A stretch of 64,000 nucleotides of DNA from Ravibacter sp964559125 (GTDB taxonomy: Bacteria; Bacteroidota; Bacteroidia; Cytophagales; Spirosomataceae). Positions within the stretch are counted from its first letter, which is position 1, and the number at the start of each line of letters is the position of its first letter. The translations under genes were made by a program, and so were the position numbers. Below, one piece after another: positions 54,591 through 63,071 of the stretch. The notes below the pieces were generated by a model. It was given only the letters and a program-made list of their open reading frames with translations, did not search any database and had not been told where the DNA came from. The stretch spans positions 1-64,000 of the forward strand of contig CAZLGW010000031.1 in the NCBI GenBank assembly GCA_964559125.1, given 5' to 3'.

Positions 54591-56345
54591 AACGAAGGGT
54601 TGATATTCCGATGCCAGTCGTTCGTACCCGCTTTCATTAGGATGCAGCCCGTCTGAAAAATAGGATTCCGTAATTTTGCCATCCTGCCCCAGCAAAGTCT
54701 TTCCCGGATCGAAATATATGGTATTGAACTCACCCGCCAGCTTCGCCAACTCGATATTGAGCTTTTTCACGCGCTCCTCCTGGTTCCTTCTCGGGTAAAT
54801 ACCGGTCAGATAGATCTTTGCAGCCGGCTGCCTGGCCCGGATAGCTCCGATCAGTTGCCTCCATCCGGCTACAATCTCCTCGTCAGTATTGATATGCAAG
54901 TTGTTGGTCCCGATCATCATGAATATTTTCTCTGCACTGAATCCGTCGAGCTCACCGTGATATACCCGCCACAGCACATTTTCGATACGATCCCAGCCAA
55001 AACCGAGATTGCGTGCCTGTTTTTTACCAAAGAGCTTCTCCCACGACCGGGATCCTCTTGCCACGTGCGCTTTGGGTTCTCCTCCCCAGAAATGCGTGAT
55101 GGAGTTCCCTATCGTCAGGATTTTCGGAGCCGAAGCCCGGTTCAGTTCCATGATCTGCCGGTGTCTCAGTTCCCAGTCATAGCCGGGCAGCTCTCTCAGC
55201 TGGGTAACGGGCCTGGTTGTGCTCTCCTCGCCTGCAGGCTCATTCAAAATAGTTCTCAACGCTTTCTCGTAGCCTTCCGCATACAGCATCATCCCCAGGT
55301 CGGTCTGATGGGTACCATCGACCGTCGTTTCGATACTTTGCCGGAATTCGGCTTTCGGAACCAGGTAGATCTGTTGAATACCCTCCGATTTAAGTTCCTG
55401 AAAAGTGCTTTGCGCTACCTTGTTCACGCGTTCGTATGCATTTTTCCGGACTGCATTCATCGCTTCATCCGTATACCCGGCATGCTCAGCCAGGACAATC
55501 GGGGTTTGACGGTATTTCCCTCTAAGCGCCTTCACCGCCGATTTCAATCGCTTCGAAATATTTTCATCCGGGAAATCAGCCTCATTGGCCAGGTTGGGCA
55601 GGCAATCCAGGATAAAAACCTTTGCGTCGATCTCCAGGATAGATTTCATTACCTCATCTTCCAGCCTGCCGTTGCCCGAGAAGGCCAGGTTGATAAGCGG
55701 GCGGTCCATCTTTCTTCCCAATATGGCAGTCCAGGCCATACCGGGTCGGCTGGCACAACCGCCCTGCGCAATAGAGGTACCATAGACAACAATAGGTTTA
55801 TCGTCCCTTACACGTAGCGGTTCAAGTACACTCCCCTCCTCTACCCCGATCTCCAGCCATTGAACCCCATTGTAAAGAGGTAGGTATAACCTGTATTCCC
55901 TGCCCTTCTTCAGGTAGTTGTCGGTTGTGGCCAGGTTGTTGAAATCGTAACGGATCGTATCCTTAAATGAATATCTTCCTGCACACCAGAGCTCCTCTCC
56001 GTGCATAGAAACAGCATAAAGGTCCACTCCGCTAACGCCCGTGGCCGGCATGTGAGGCATAGCGTGATTTTTACTCGTCACGCCATATCGCACATGGATA
56101 GAGGGGGAATTGGTCCTGAACCGTATCATAAGACCGGCACTGTGCCGCGATAATCCCCAGACGGCATCCCGCACAACTCCTTCGGAGCTGGCGGGCAGCC
56201 GGTCGTAGAAGCTTTTTACCTTTCCCCGGAAAGCCTGTCCTTCCAGTACGTTAAATTCTGAAGATTCGGGGTTCCACCATTTGAAGTCTTGTGCTGCGGC
56301 AAGCTGCGATAGAAGCAGGAGGCAGGCTAAGGGTTTAAGTCTCAT
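54585..56345 (-). CDS. Secreted double SGNH/GDSL hydrolase (probable carbohydrate esterase)
   Basis: A 586-residue exported protein starting at the ATG at 56345 with signal peptide MRLKPLACLLLLSQLAAAQ; the open frame extends upstream into the next gene, but that part is not credible. A beta-rich N-terminal domain (about 25-180) is followed by a first SGNH domain with IVVYGTSIAQGG (Ser191) and DGTHQTD (Asp343, His346). A second has LTIGNSITHFWG (Ser415), MIGTNN, and DGLHPNESG (Asp565, His568). Both appear catalytically complete. They probably remove acetyl groups from glycans; the substrate is unknown. The gene sits in a secreted carbohydrate block. Confidence 0.85.
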   Translation of the reverse strand: MRLKPLACLLLLSQLAAAQDFKWWNPESSEFNVLEGQAFRGKVKSFYDRLPASSEGVVRDAVWGLSRHSAGLMIRFRTNSPSIHVRYGVTSKNHAMPHMPATGVSGVDLYAVSMHGEELWCAGRYSFKDTIRYDFNNLATTDNYLKKGREYRLYLPLYNGVQWLEIGVEEGSVLEPLRVRDDKPIVVYGTSIAQGGCASRPGMAWTAILGRKMDRPLINLAFSGNGRLEDEVMKSILEIDAKVFILDCLPNLANEADFPDENISKRLKSAVKALRGKYRQTPIVLAEHAGYTDEAMNAVRKNAYERVNKVAQSTFQELKSEGIQQIYLVPKAEFRQSIETTVDGTHQTDLGMMLYAEGYEKALRTILNEPAGEESTTRPVTQLRELPGYDWELRHRQIMELNRASAPKILTIGNSITHFWGGEPKAHVARGSRSWEKLFGKKQARNLGFGWDRIENVLWRVYHGELDGFSAEKIFMMIGTNNLHINTDEEIVAGWRQLIGAIRARQPAAKIYLTGIYPRRNQEERVKKLNIELAKLAGEFNTIYFDPGKTLLGQDGKITESYFSDGLHPNESGYERLASEYQPFVE

Positions 56346-56356
56346 CTTTGGGTTGA

Positions 56357-56378
56357 TAAAAACCGGGCTGTACCCGGT
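56357..56378 (-). terminator. Hairpin with T-run between the Gfo/Idh and SGNH genes
   Basis: On the minus strand ACCGGGT pairs with GCCCGGT around ACA and is followed by TTTTT. It lies after the Gfo/Idh stop and ends only 12 bases before the SGNH ATG, so it is either a terminator or an attenuator. Confidence 0.65.
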
Positions 56379-56406
56379 GGTAGGGGTATGGCGCCCTTTC
56401 TGGGCT

Positions 56407-57747
56407 TTATAATTTGGGTTCCCAGCCGGGGGCGTACTGTCTGCTCCAGAGTTTAAGGGCATCTTTGTCCAGGGCTTTACCGGTTTTCGGATCGACTTTG
56501 AAGTTTTTGCCGATGCGGGAAGAAATGTTGGCCAGGTGACAGAGATGGGTGCTGACGGCGCCGTCGACGATGTTGGAGTTTTGCTTTTCTTTGCCGCGGA
56601 TAGCCTGGAAAAAGTTGACTACATGCATTGTGCTCATGTCACCGCCGCCGCCGAGGGCAGTACCGGCTTCTTTTCCTTTGCTCTCGCTGCTCCTGATCAG
56701 CTTCCCGGCACGATCGTAGAGCCTGTAGCCGCTCCTGTCGACATATACCGACCCTTCGGTCCCGAAAATCAGGGTACCGCGGTCGCTACCGTAGGTTTTG
56801 TACCCGTTACGGCTCTGACCGTCCCATTTAATGATCTTCTTATCTTCGAAACGGAAAGTGGCGTCCATCGTATCGTACATTTCCCAGCCGTCGTTGGCGA
56901 AGTAGCGCTTTTCCGCCTCTACCTCCACGGCGGAAGGGTAGCTCACCTGCAGCGCCCACCGGGCAACGTCGAGCTCGTGCGTCGCGTTGTTGCCTGCTTC
57001 GGCAGTACCGTAGTCCCAGCCGTACCAATGCCAGTTGTAGTCCCAGGTTTCGGAAGTATATGCCCTGCGCGGCGCAGGTCCCTGGAAAAGGTCCCAATCC
57101 AGCCCGTCGGGAACGGGGGCCTGTTTCTGCAAAGGCACTTCTCCGCGTGCCGACGCATAAAACGCTATCGCTTTGTAAGCCTTGCCGATCGTTCCGTTGT
57201 GGATTTCCCTGATAATCTCGATGGATTCAGGAGCTGAACGCTGCTGGTTACCCATCTGGATGATCTTCCTGTATTTTTTTTCTGCTTCCATCAGCAATTC
57301 CCCTTCCCGGGGATTATGGCTGCAGGGCTTTTCTACATACACATGCTTCCCGGCCTTTACCGCCATAATAGTCCCCGGCGTATGCCAGTGATCGGGCGTT
57401 GCGTTGATCAGCACGTCGACCGAAGTATCTTCTATCACCTTCCGGATATCTTTTTCCAGTTTGGGGGAATAGTCGATATGCTTTGCAAACTTAGAGGCTC
57501 CGTTTTCGAGCTGGCTCTGCATTACATCGCACAGGTAAGCCAGCTCCACATTGCTTGATTTCAGTGCTATGGGCTCATAGAAAGCTCCCATTCTTCTTCC
57601 CAGGCCGGCTAACCCGACTCTTAACCGGTCATTGGCGCCGATAATGCGGCTGTACGCCCGGGCAGGCAGGGCATTGAAGTTAAACAGCGCAGCGCCCGCT
57701 GTACCCGCAGCCACCGTTTTAATAAAAGATCTTCTCGACTTTTCCAT
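56407..57747 (-). CDS. Tat-exported Gfo/Idh/MocA-family oxidoreductase
   Basis: A 446-residue enzyme starting at the ATG at 57747. A twin-arginine signal, EKSRRSFIKTVAAGTAGAA, opens it. The NAD(P)-binding domain has LRVGLAGLGRRMGAFYEP, INATPDHWHTPGTIMA, and the family motif VYVEKPCSHN. The substrate domain contains GNNATHELDVARWAL, with the catalytic-type HxLD. Such periplasmic members oxidise or reduce sugars, and export with the cofactor bound explains the Tat route. Its substrate may come from the adjacent DUF1080 and sialidase-like proteins; this is inference. Confidence 0.9.
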   Translation of the reverse strand: MEKSRRSFIKTVAAGTAGAALFNFNALPARAYSRIIGANDRLRVGLAGLGRRMGAFYEPIALKSSNVELAYLCDVMQSQLENGASKFAKHIDYSPKLEKDIRKVIEDTSVDVLINATPDHWHTPGTIMAVKAGKHVYVEKPCSHNPREGELLMEAEKKYRKIIQMGNQQRSAPESIEIIREIHNGTIGKAYKAIAFYASARGEVPLQKQAPVPDGLDWDLFQGPAPRRAYTSETWDYNWHWYGWDYGTAEAGNNATHELDVARWALQVSYPSAVEVEAEKRYFANDGWEMYDTMDATFRFEDKKIIKWDGQSRNGYKTYGSDRGTLIFGTEGSVYVDRSGYRLYDRAGKLIRSSESKGKEAGTALGGGGDMSTMHVVNFFQAIRGKEKQNSNIVDGAVSTHLCHLANISSRIGKNFKVDPKTGKALDKDALKLWSRQYAPGWEPKL

Positions 57748-57820
57748 TATTGCCAGTTTTAGCTTTGTGATTTTTTCACCGGTAAGTACATCGTCATTAT
57801 CCGGCCTACCCTGTAAGACG

Positions 57821-57861
57821 AAAAAAGCATCATGCATACCGGAAACCCGGACGCATGATGC
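57821..57861 (-). terminator. Rho-independent terminator after the DUF1080 gene
   Basis: On the minus strand GCATCATGC pairs with GCATGATGC and is followed at once by six T residues. It lies 17 bases after the stop of the gene at 57878-58513. Confidence 0.88.
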
Positions 57862-57877
57862 CATTTGGTTTGCTCTG

Positions 57878-58513
57878 TTAAAGCTCGGTCAGGATCAGGT
57901 TTTTCCAGCGTACCTTGATCCCTCCTCCGTCATGGATCTGGAGCGCTATCGACCCGTCGGCTGCGGCGATTTTCGCATCGTCGATGTCCACCATGTCGTG
58001 GCCGTTCAGCCATGTCTGCACCCTCCCGCCCTGTACACGGATACGGAGCGTATTCCAGCTGCCGTATTTCAGGTAGCCCTCTTTTTCATCGGGTATTTTA
58101 ACCAGCCAGCCACGCCCGTAGGATTCGTAGATACCGCCGGTATCCTGGTTGGGGCCGGCTACTTCCACCTGCCATCCCGACACCTTGGTACCTTCTACCG
58201 ACGAGCGGATAAATACGCCGCTGTTACCGTTGGACTCCTGGAGAAAATCTACCGAAAGGTCGAAATCCTTATAATGCTTTTCGGTTTTGAGATATCCGTA
58301 ACCTTTATCCGGTCCGCTTTCACAGATCAGTTCCCCTTTATCCACATACCATTTTTCGGTTCCGTGCACTACCCATCCTTTGAGATTCTTGCCGTTGAAC
58401 AATTTAACACGCTTCCCGGGCTTTTCCGGGCTATCCGGCCCCGCCAGCAGGCTTCCGGCGGTTAGTGCCAATGCAGTGAAAAGGACCGCTGCTTTTCTGG
58501 AAATTACTTTCAT
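57878..58513 (-). CDS. Secreted DUF1080 (3-keto-disaccharide hydrolase-type) protein
   Basis: A 211-residue protein with signal peptide MKVISRKAAVLFTALALTAGSLLA. The rest is one concanavalin-like beta-sandwich: VKLFNGKNLKGWVVHG, GELICESGPDKGYGYLKTEKHY, the core NSGVFIRSSVEG, and the end ALQIHDGGGIKVRWKNLILTEL. DUF1080 proteins are annotated as 3-keto-disaccharide hydrolases in Bacteroidota and often occur beside Gfo/Idh oxidoreductases, as here. Family-level knowledge therefore suggests that sugars are oxidised and then cleaved. It is bounded by terminators on both sides. Confidence 0.88.
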   Translation of the reverse strand: MKVISRKAAVLFTALALTAGSLLAGPDSPEKPGKRVKLFNGKNLKGWVVHGTEKWYVDKGELICESGPDKGYGYLKTEKHYKDFDLSVDFLQESNGNSGVFIRSSVEGTKVSGWQVEVAGPNQDTGGIYESYGRGWLVKIPDEKEGYLKYGSWNTLRIRVQGGRVQTWLNGHDMVDIDDAKIAAADGSIALQIHDGGGIKVRWKNLILTEL

Positions 58514-58541
58514 GCTTACAAGTGATTAAGGATACAAAAAC

Positions 58542-58579
58542 TTAGAGGCGCATACCCTTCCGGAGATATGCGCCTCTAA
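58542..58579 (-). terminator. Strong hairpin terminator after the sialidase-like gene
   Basis: A perfect 13-bp stem (TTAGAGGCGCATA and TATGCGCCTCTAA) with a 12-base loop is followed within 2 bases on the minus strand by a T-run. It ends the transcript of the gene at 58606-59727. Confidence 0.85.
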
Positions 58580-58605
58580 ATTATACCTTTATTGCGATAG
58601 TAGAC

Positions 58606-59727
58606 TTACTCTTCGGCTTTTTTTAAAGCCGACCACTTCTTCACCTGCTCCTTTGTTCCCGACCAGAATGCGATCTTCTGCCGGTTCCAGGTGTAGGTAG
58701 TAGCGACTGAATCGCCCCAGGAAATAATAGCCGGGTAAGAAAACTCATCTTCTTTATCGCCGGCATCGATATCGATCACGTCGGGCCAGGTCTGCCCGTT
58801 GTCGTATGAAAGGGCAAGCGAAACCGGCGACCGCGACCCCCAGTTCTGGTTATCGGGATTGTACATGAGCGCCAGGGTACCGTCGGGCAGCCTGGTAAGG
58901 TCGATACCGCTGTTTGGATTGGGGAGACTTGTAGCTGTGATCACCGACCATGTTTTGCCGTTATCTTCCGAATCGCTCCTTCCGATCACACCGCCCGTAG
59001 TCCTCACCAGCATATGCACTTTTCCCGGTGCGCTTTCCCACAGGGTCGGCTGAATGGCTCCTTTTCCCTTGACAGTCATCGTATCGATCTTAAGCTTAGG
59101 ACTTTCTACCCAGGTCTTTCCTCCATCTTCGCTCCTGTCGACCATCACATCCCAACTGCCTGGCTCTACCGACGCCCCGGCCAGCCAGGTGCCGTCGGAG
59201 AGTTCTATCATCTTGTTTTTTACAGGTCCGCGTCCGCCGCGATCACCGGGTACGAGCTCATAAGCTTCAGACCAGGTTGCACCGCCGTCTTCGGATACCT
59301 GTACCCAGGTTTCCCAATGAGATATCTCTTTACCGACTTTAAAGAACAGGTATATCTTTCCGTCTTTAGTCCGGTGCAATACAGGGTTCCAGTGTGGGTC
59401 TTCCCTGATTTTGGCAGCTTCAAACGGGGAACTCCAGGCACCGGGGCGTCCTGTCGATACCCAGATTCCTACATCATCATCTTTTTCTTCCGTTCCGCCA
59501 AACCACGCCACCACGAAGCTGCCGTCGTCATTTCTTACCAATGTGGAAGCATGACACTGGGGAAACGGCCGGTCGTCTCCGAATACAAAGTCTTTCTGAG
59601 CGGCTATCCCGGACGCCGGATCCTCCACAGCTTCGCTGTTTTGAGATGAATTACACGAATAAATCGCCGGGATCACCGACAACATGGAAAATGTCAGGAA
59701 GCGGCCGGCATTCTGTCGTAAAGTCAT
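58606..59727 (-). CDS. Sialidase-like (BNR/Asp-box) lipoprotein
   Basis: A 373-residue lipoprotein with lipobox AIYSC (Cys25). It opens with QCHASTLVRNDDGSFVVAWFGGTEE and carries Asp-boxes such as VSEDGGATW, RSEDGGKTW, SEDNGKTW, and LSYDNGQTW, forming a six-bladed propeller. There is no F/YRIP motif, unlike the sialidase at 12748, and its family (BNR_2-type) includes enzymes not proven to be sialidases. It may act on other glycans. With the DUF1080, oxidoreductase and esterase genes it makes a secreted glycan-processing block. Confidence 0.8.
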   Translation of the reverse strand: MTLRQNAGRFLTFSMLSVIPAIYSCNSSQNSEAVEDPASGIAAQKDFVFGDDRPFPQCHASTLVRNDDGSFVVAWFGGTEEKDDDVGIWVSTGRPGAWSSPFEAAKIREDPHWNPVLHRTKDGKIYLFFKVGKEISHWETWVQVSEDGGATWSEAYELVPGDRGGRGPVKNKMIELSDGTWLAGASVEPGSWDVMVDRSEDGGKTWVESPKLKIDTMTVKGKGAIQPTLWESAPGKVHMLVRTTGGVIGRSDSEDNGKTWSVITATSLPNPNSGIDLTRLPDGTLALMYNPDNQNWGSRSPVSLALSYDNGQTWPDVIDIDAGDKEDEFSYPAIISWGDSVATTYTWNRQKIAFWSGTKEQVKKWSALKKAEE

Positions 59728-59810
59728 GAAAATTTTCGGATTAAGTTTTTTGAGTTAATCAAGCTGAATATTAAATACTCCCGGATCCGGCAAAAAGGCT
59801 AATCTCTCCT

Positions 59811-60410
59811 TCACCGCGGCTCCCTGAACAGGTATAGCACCAGCATTACCGCTGTCTCGCCGGTTTCGTTGACCGGGACGTGCGGAATGGCGCCGTCGAA
59901 GAACAGCGAATCACCGTTCTGCATTTCAAAAGCTTTGTCTTCCAGGTAATACCGCAGTGTGCCGCTAACCAGGTAGATATATTCGAAAGCTGAGGTGGTG
60001 ACGGGCGGACGCTTAGCCTGCGGATGTACCTTTACTACTGAAATCTGGAATGAGGCGGCATCGGCCGTATGCTCCAACACAGAAAAATACTCGAATCCCA
60101 CTGCATTCTCTTCCTTCTCATAAGGCGTGTATGCGGATTGCGGGATAAAAAGAAAGCCCGGAAAACTGCTTTCTGCCGTCAGTTCGGAAAAAAATACATC
60201 CAGGGGGATGCCCAGCCGGCTGATGATCGTAAACAGCGTGGGGATGGTGGGTATCATCCTTCCATTTTCGATCTTCGAAAGCATGGCCGAACCGATGTTG
60301 GTCAATGCCGCCAGATCCAGCAACTTCAGGTCCTTTTCCTTACGGTATTTTCGTATCTGGCTGCCTATCTTGTAATAGACCAGCTGTTCTCCGGCGATAT
60401 CTTCCTCCAT
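59811..60410 (-). CDS. XRE-family regulator with C-terminal cupin domain
   Basis: A 199-residue protein from the ATG at 60410 (a GTG at 60416 is also in frame). The N-terminal helix-turn-helix (YYKIGSQIRKYRKEKDLKLLDL, quoted in part: IGSQIRKYRKEKDLKLLDL, then GSAMLSKIENGRMIPTIPTL) is of the Xre/Cro type. The cupin domain covers about residues 130-197: AFEYIYLVSGTLRYYLEDK, GDSLFFDGAIPH, and TAVMLVLYL. This layout senses a small ligand. It is divergent from the phosphonate operon and separated from it by 210 bases containing several palindromes, so it is the obvious regulator. Confidence 0.88.
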   Translation of the reverse strand: MEEDIAGEQLVYYKIGSQIRKYRKEKDLKLLDLAALTNIGSAMLSKIENGRMIPTIPTLFTIISRLGIPLDVFFSELTAESSFPGFLFIPQSAYTPYEKEENAVGFEYFSVLEHTADAASFQISVVKVHPQAKRPPVTTSAFEYIYLVSGTLRYYLEDKAFEMQNGDSLFFDGAIPHVPVNETGETAVMLVLYLFREPR

Positions 60411-60564
60411 TTTCACTCAAATGATTGTGAAGCCCTCGTAGTGAAGCAAAGGCGTATATTATCAAATCAATACCATCACGAATACAAAAGAATATAAAAT
60501 CCCGGTTTTCGTTATCCCGCAATTACGATAAAATAAATCGGGCACTTCATTTGATTTTAAAAAT

Positions 60565-60616
60565 AAACTAATATAGTTTCGCGAAAGGAAATAAATTTTC
60601 CTATCAGGAAATTTTA
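60565..60616 (+). promoter_or_regulatory. Predicted promoter with overlapping palindromic operators
   Basis: AAACTA-ATA-TAGTTT (60565-60579) overlaps TTTCGCGAAA (60577-60586) and AGGAAA-TAAAT-TTTCCT (60586-60602). TTTCC-TATCA-GGAAA follows at 60597-60611. TAGTTTCG (60574-60581) is a 7-of-8 match to the TAnnTTTG box. The ATG of the dehydrogenase is at 60621. The position is right for binding by the divergent XRE-cupin regulator. Confidence 0.6.
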
Positions 60617-60620
60617 AATC

Positions 60621-61709
60621 ATGAAAAAAGCCCGCCTTGTCGCATTCCACGGAGCAAACATCCCTCTGGAGCCTCAATCACATCCGCTACGGACACTTCA
60701 TCCGGGCGAAATCCTGGTACGGAACCTGTACACTACTCTTTGCGGAAGCGACCTGCATACATTTTGCGGCATCCGGGAAGAAACCTGTCCTACCGTGCTT
60801 GGGCATGAGATCGTAGGAGAAGTAGTGGAGATAGAAGCCGGGCACCCGGGCACCGATCTGCGCGGCGAAACGTTATATCCCGGCGATACCGTAACCTGGT
60901 CTATTTTCTCCAGCGATCCGCTCTCGGTTTATGCCGCGGAAGGCATCCCTCAGAAAGGGGAGCAATTGTTCAAATACGGGCACAGTCTCCTGAAGAAAGA
61001 GGATGCCTTTCACGGAGGATTGGCGGAATATTGCTACCTGCGGCAGCATACGGCAGTACTTAAAGTACCGACGTCGATACCCCTACCCGTCGCCGCTACA
61101 CTGAACTGTGCCGTCGCCACCGTGGCAGGCGCCTTGAGGCTTGCCGGGAACCTCGAAGGAAAAGTAGTGCTGATCTCGGGAATGGGACTGCTCGGCATGG
61201 TCTGTGCAGCTATGTGCAGGGAGGCGGGAGCGAGCTGGATAGGTGCGGCAGACATAAGCGCCGGCCGCCTGGAAGCTGCACTGCAGTTCGGGGCTGATGA
61301 AGCGCTGGATACAAGTGGAGACGGGCAGATGCTCCCGGCAAAACTACGCGGGCAATTCCCTAAAAAAGGAGCAGATGTGGTGTTTGATATGAGCGGATCG
61401 CCGGAAGCCATGGAGGCCGGCCTGGAGGCGCTGGCTATCGGGGGAACTGCAGTCTGGGTAGGCGCCGTATTCCGCAACAGGAAGCTGCAGATAGACGCGG
61501 AAAGAGTAATCCGTCAGTTGATCACCATCCGGGGGCTGCATAATTATAATTTCGACGATTTCCTGTATGCTCTTGAATTTATGGAACGCAACTACGAAAA
61601 ATATCCGTTCGACCGTGTAGTGGAAAAGGAATTTCCTCTCGGCGAAGCGCAGGCGGCATTCGAATATGCCGTCAGGCACAAGCCCCTCCGGGTTGGCATC
61701 CGCTTATAA
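60621..61709 (+). CDS. Zinc alcohol dehydrogenase, HpnZ-like (phosphonate catabolism associated)
   Basis: A 362-residue medium-chain dehydrogenase. The catalytic zinc ligands are present (Cys41 in TLCGSDLH, His62 and Glu63 in GHEIVGEV). The Rossmann loop is ISGMGLLGMVCAAM. GIPQKGEQLFKYGH and ATLNCAVATVAGALRLAG match the proposed phosphonate-catabolism alcohol dehydrogenase group. The cysteine tetrad that holds the structural zinc in most relatives (C-x2-C-x2-C-x7-C) is absent from the segment around residues 95-115. It may oxidise a hydroxy-phosphonate, but the substrate is inferred only from its neighbours. Confidence 0.82.
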   Translation: MKKARLVAFHGANIPLEPQSHPLRTLHPGEILVRNLYTTLCGSDLHTFCGIREETCPTVLGHEIVGEVVEIEAGHPGTDLRGETLYPGDTVTWSIFSSDPLSVYAAEGIPQKGEQLFKYGHSLLKKEDAFHGGLAEYCYLRQHTAVLKVPTSIPLPVAATLNCAVATVAGALRLAGNLEGKVVLISGMGLLGMVCAAMCREAGASWIGAADISAGRLEAALQFGADEALDTSGDGQMLPAKLRGQFPKKGADVVFDMSGSPEAMEAGLEALAIGGTAVWVGAVFRNRKLQIDAERVIRQLITIRGLHNYNFDDFLYALEFMERNYEKYPFDRVVEKEFPLGEAQAAFEYAVRHKPLRVGIRL

Positions 61710-61731
61710 CCCCACCTTATACCTTGCCCTT

Positions 61732-63000
61732 ATGCCCAATACACCTGATCAAACAGCTTTTCGGAGGGAACAGTGGAAAATGCTGCTGCTCACGATGTTT
61801 TGTTACCTGTTTTTCTATACCGGTCGTCATAACTTCGGCTGGGCAGCCGAAGGAATGGGCCAGGAGCTCGGTCTTACCCGGGAGATGCTTGGCTGGATCA
61901 GCTCCGCCATGCTGATAGGATACGCGTTCGGACAGCTGATCAACGGCGGGTTGGCCGACCAGTATAGTCCCCGGACCATGATCACACTGGGCGCATTGCT
62001 GTCGATAGCCGCAAATTTTGCCATCAGCTTTTCAAGCTCCTATTATCTCATTCTTATCCTCTGGGGACTGAACGGCTACTTTCAGTCGCTGGCATGGGCG
62101 CCGGGCAGCCGGCTGATTTCCAACTGGTGGTCAAAGGAAGAGAGAGGAAAAGCATTTGGTTTCTATACCATGGCGGCGGGGAGTTCTTCCGCTATTACTT
62201 TTTTATTGTCTATCCTGCTGCTGCAACAGGGTTTGTCCTGGCACGAACTCTTTCGTATACCCGTCCTGTTTCTCCTGTTTGCGGTACTGATTTTCCGGAT
62301 CTTCGCGCGAAGCACGCCTTCCGATAAGGGCTATCCGGATCTTTACCAGGAGGAAAAACAAAGATCAGACCGGGCAGGATGGACGCAGCGGTATGCCGAA
62401 GTGTTCAGACACAGAAAGTTTGTCATTGCTTCGGTAGCCATCGGCTTCCAGAGTATGGCGCGTTACGGGCTGATCGTCTGGGTACCCGTTCACTACCTGG
62501 GAGGAAATTGGAAGAGCAACCCGGAGTACCTGTGGGTTGCGTTGCTGATGCCGGTAGGAATGTCGCTGGGTGCAGTATCCTTCGGGGCTTTATCCGACAT
62601 GCTGTTTAAAGGCAACCGCCCCGCCACAATCCGGATGGGTATGCTCGCAAGCGCACTGATCGCATTGGCCATTTATTTCGTACCGGTGCGGAGCCTGATC
62701 ATCGAAGGGACGCTGATGTTCCTGGCCGGCTTTTGCGTATACGGCCCGCAGGCAAATTTCTGGCCTATGAGCTCCGACCTGCTGGGAGAACGGTTGGTAG
62801 GAAGCGGCATCGGGCTTATGAACATGTGTGCCTACCTGTTTGCCGCTATGGGAGAACCTCTTCTGGGCAGGGTGATCGATAAAACCCACAACACAGCCTC
62901 CATATTCCCTGTTATCGCGGCTATCTGCCTGCTGTGCGCGCTTATCATTTCTTTTGTCCGCTATGAAAAAGTCCAGGTACGGGATCCCTCTCCCGCCTGA
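61732..63000 (+). CDS. MFS transporter of the organophosphate:phosphate antiporter (OPA) type
   Basis: A 422-residue protein from the ATG at 61732, 23 bases after the dehydrogenase. It has 12 predicted membrane segments. CYLFFYTGRHNFGWAA corresponds to the first helix of GlpT/UhpT relatives, and GWISSAMLIGYAFGQLINGGLADQ and GLNGYFQSLAWAPGSRLISNWW are the typical helix 2-3 and helix 4-5 segments. OPA carriers exchange sugar phosphates or glycerol-3-phosphate. Given the flanking phosphonate enzymes, uptake of 2-aminoethylphosphonate or phosphonoacetate is plausible; this is inference from context. Confidence 0.85.
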   Translation: MPNTPDQTAFRREQWKMLLLTMFCYLFFYTGRHNFGWAAEGMGQELGLTREMLGWISSAMLIGYAFGQLINGGLADQYSPRTMITLGALLSIAANFAISFSSSYYLILILWGLNGYFQSLAWAPGSRLISNWWSKEERGKAFGFYTMAAGSSSAITFLLSILLLQQGLSWHELFRIPVLFLLFAVLIFRIFARSTPSDKGYPDLYQEEKQRSDRAGWTQRYAEVFRHRKFVIASVAIGFQSMARYGLIVWVPVHYLGGNWKSNPEYLWVALLMPVGMSLGAVSFGALSDMLFKGNRPATIRMGMLASALIALAIYFVPVRSLIIEGTLMFLAGFCVYGPQANFWPMSSDLLGERLVGSGIGLMNMCAYLFAAMGEPLLGRVIDKTHNTASIFPVIAAICLLCALIISFVRYEKVQVRDPSPA

Positions 63001-63071
63001 TAGCAGTCGGGAGGGTCAAAGAGTAAGTCAGGAGGTTATTTTAGTTTTTAAATCACAATTAAATAAGTATC

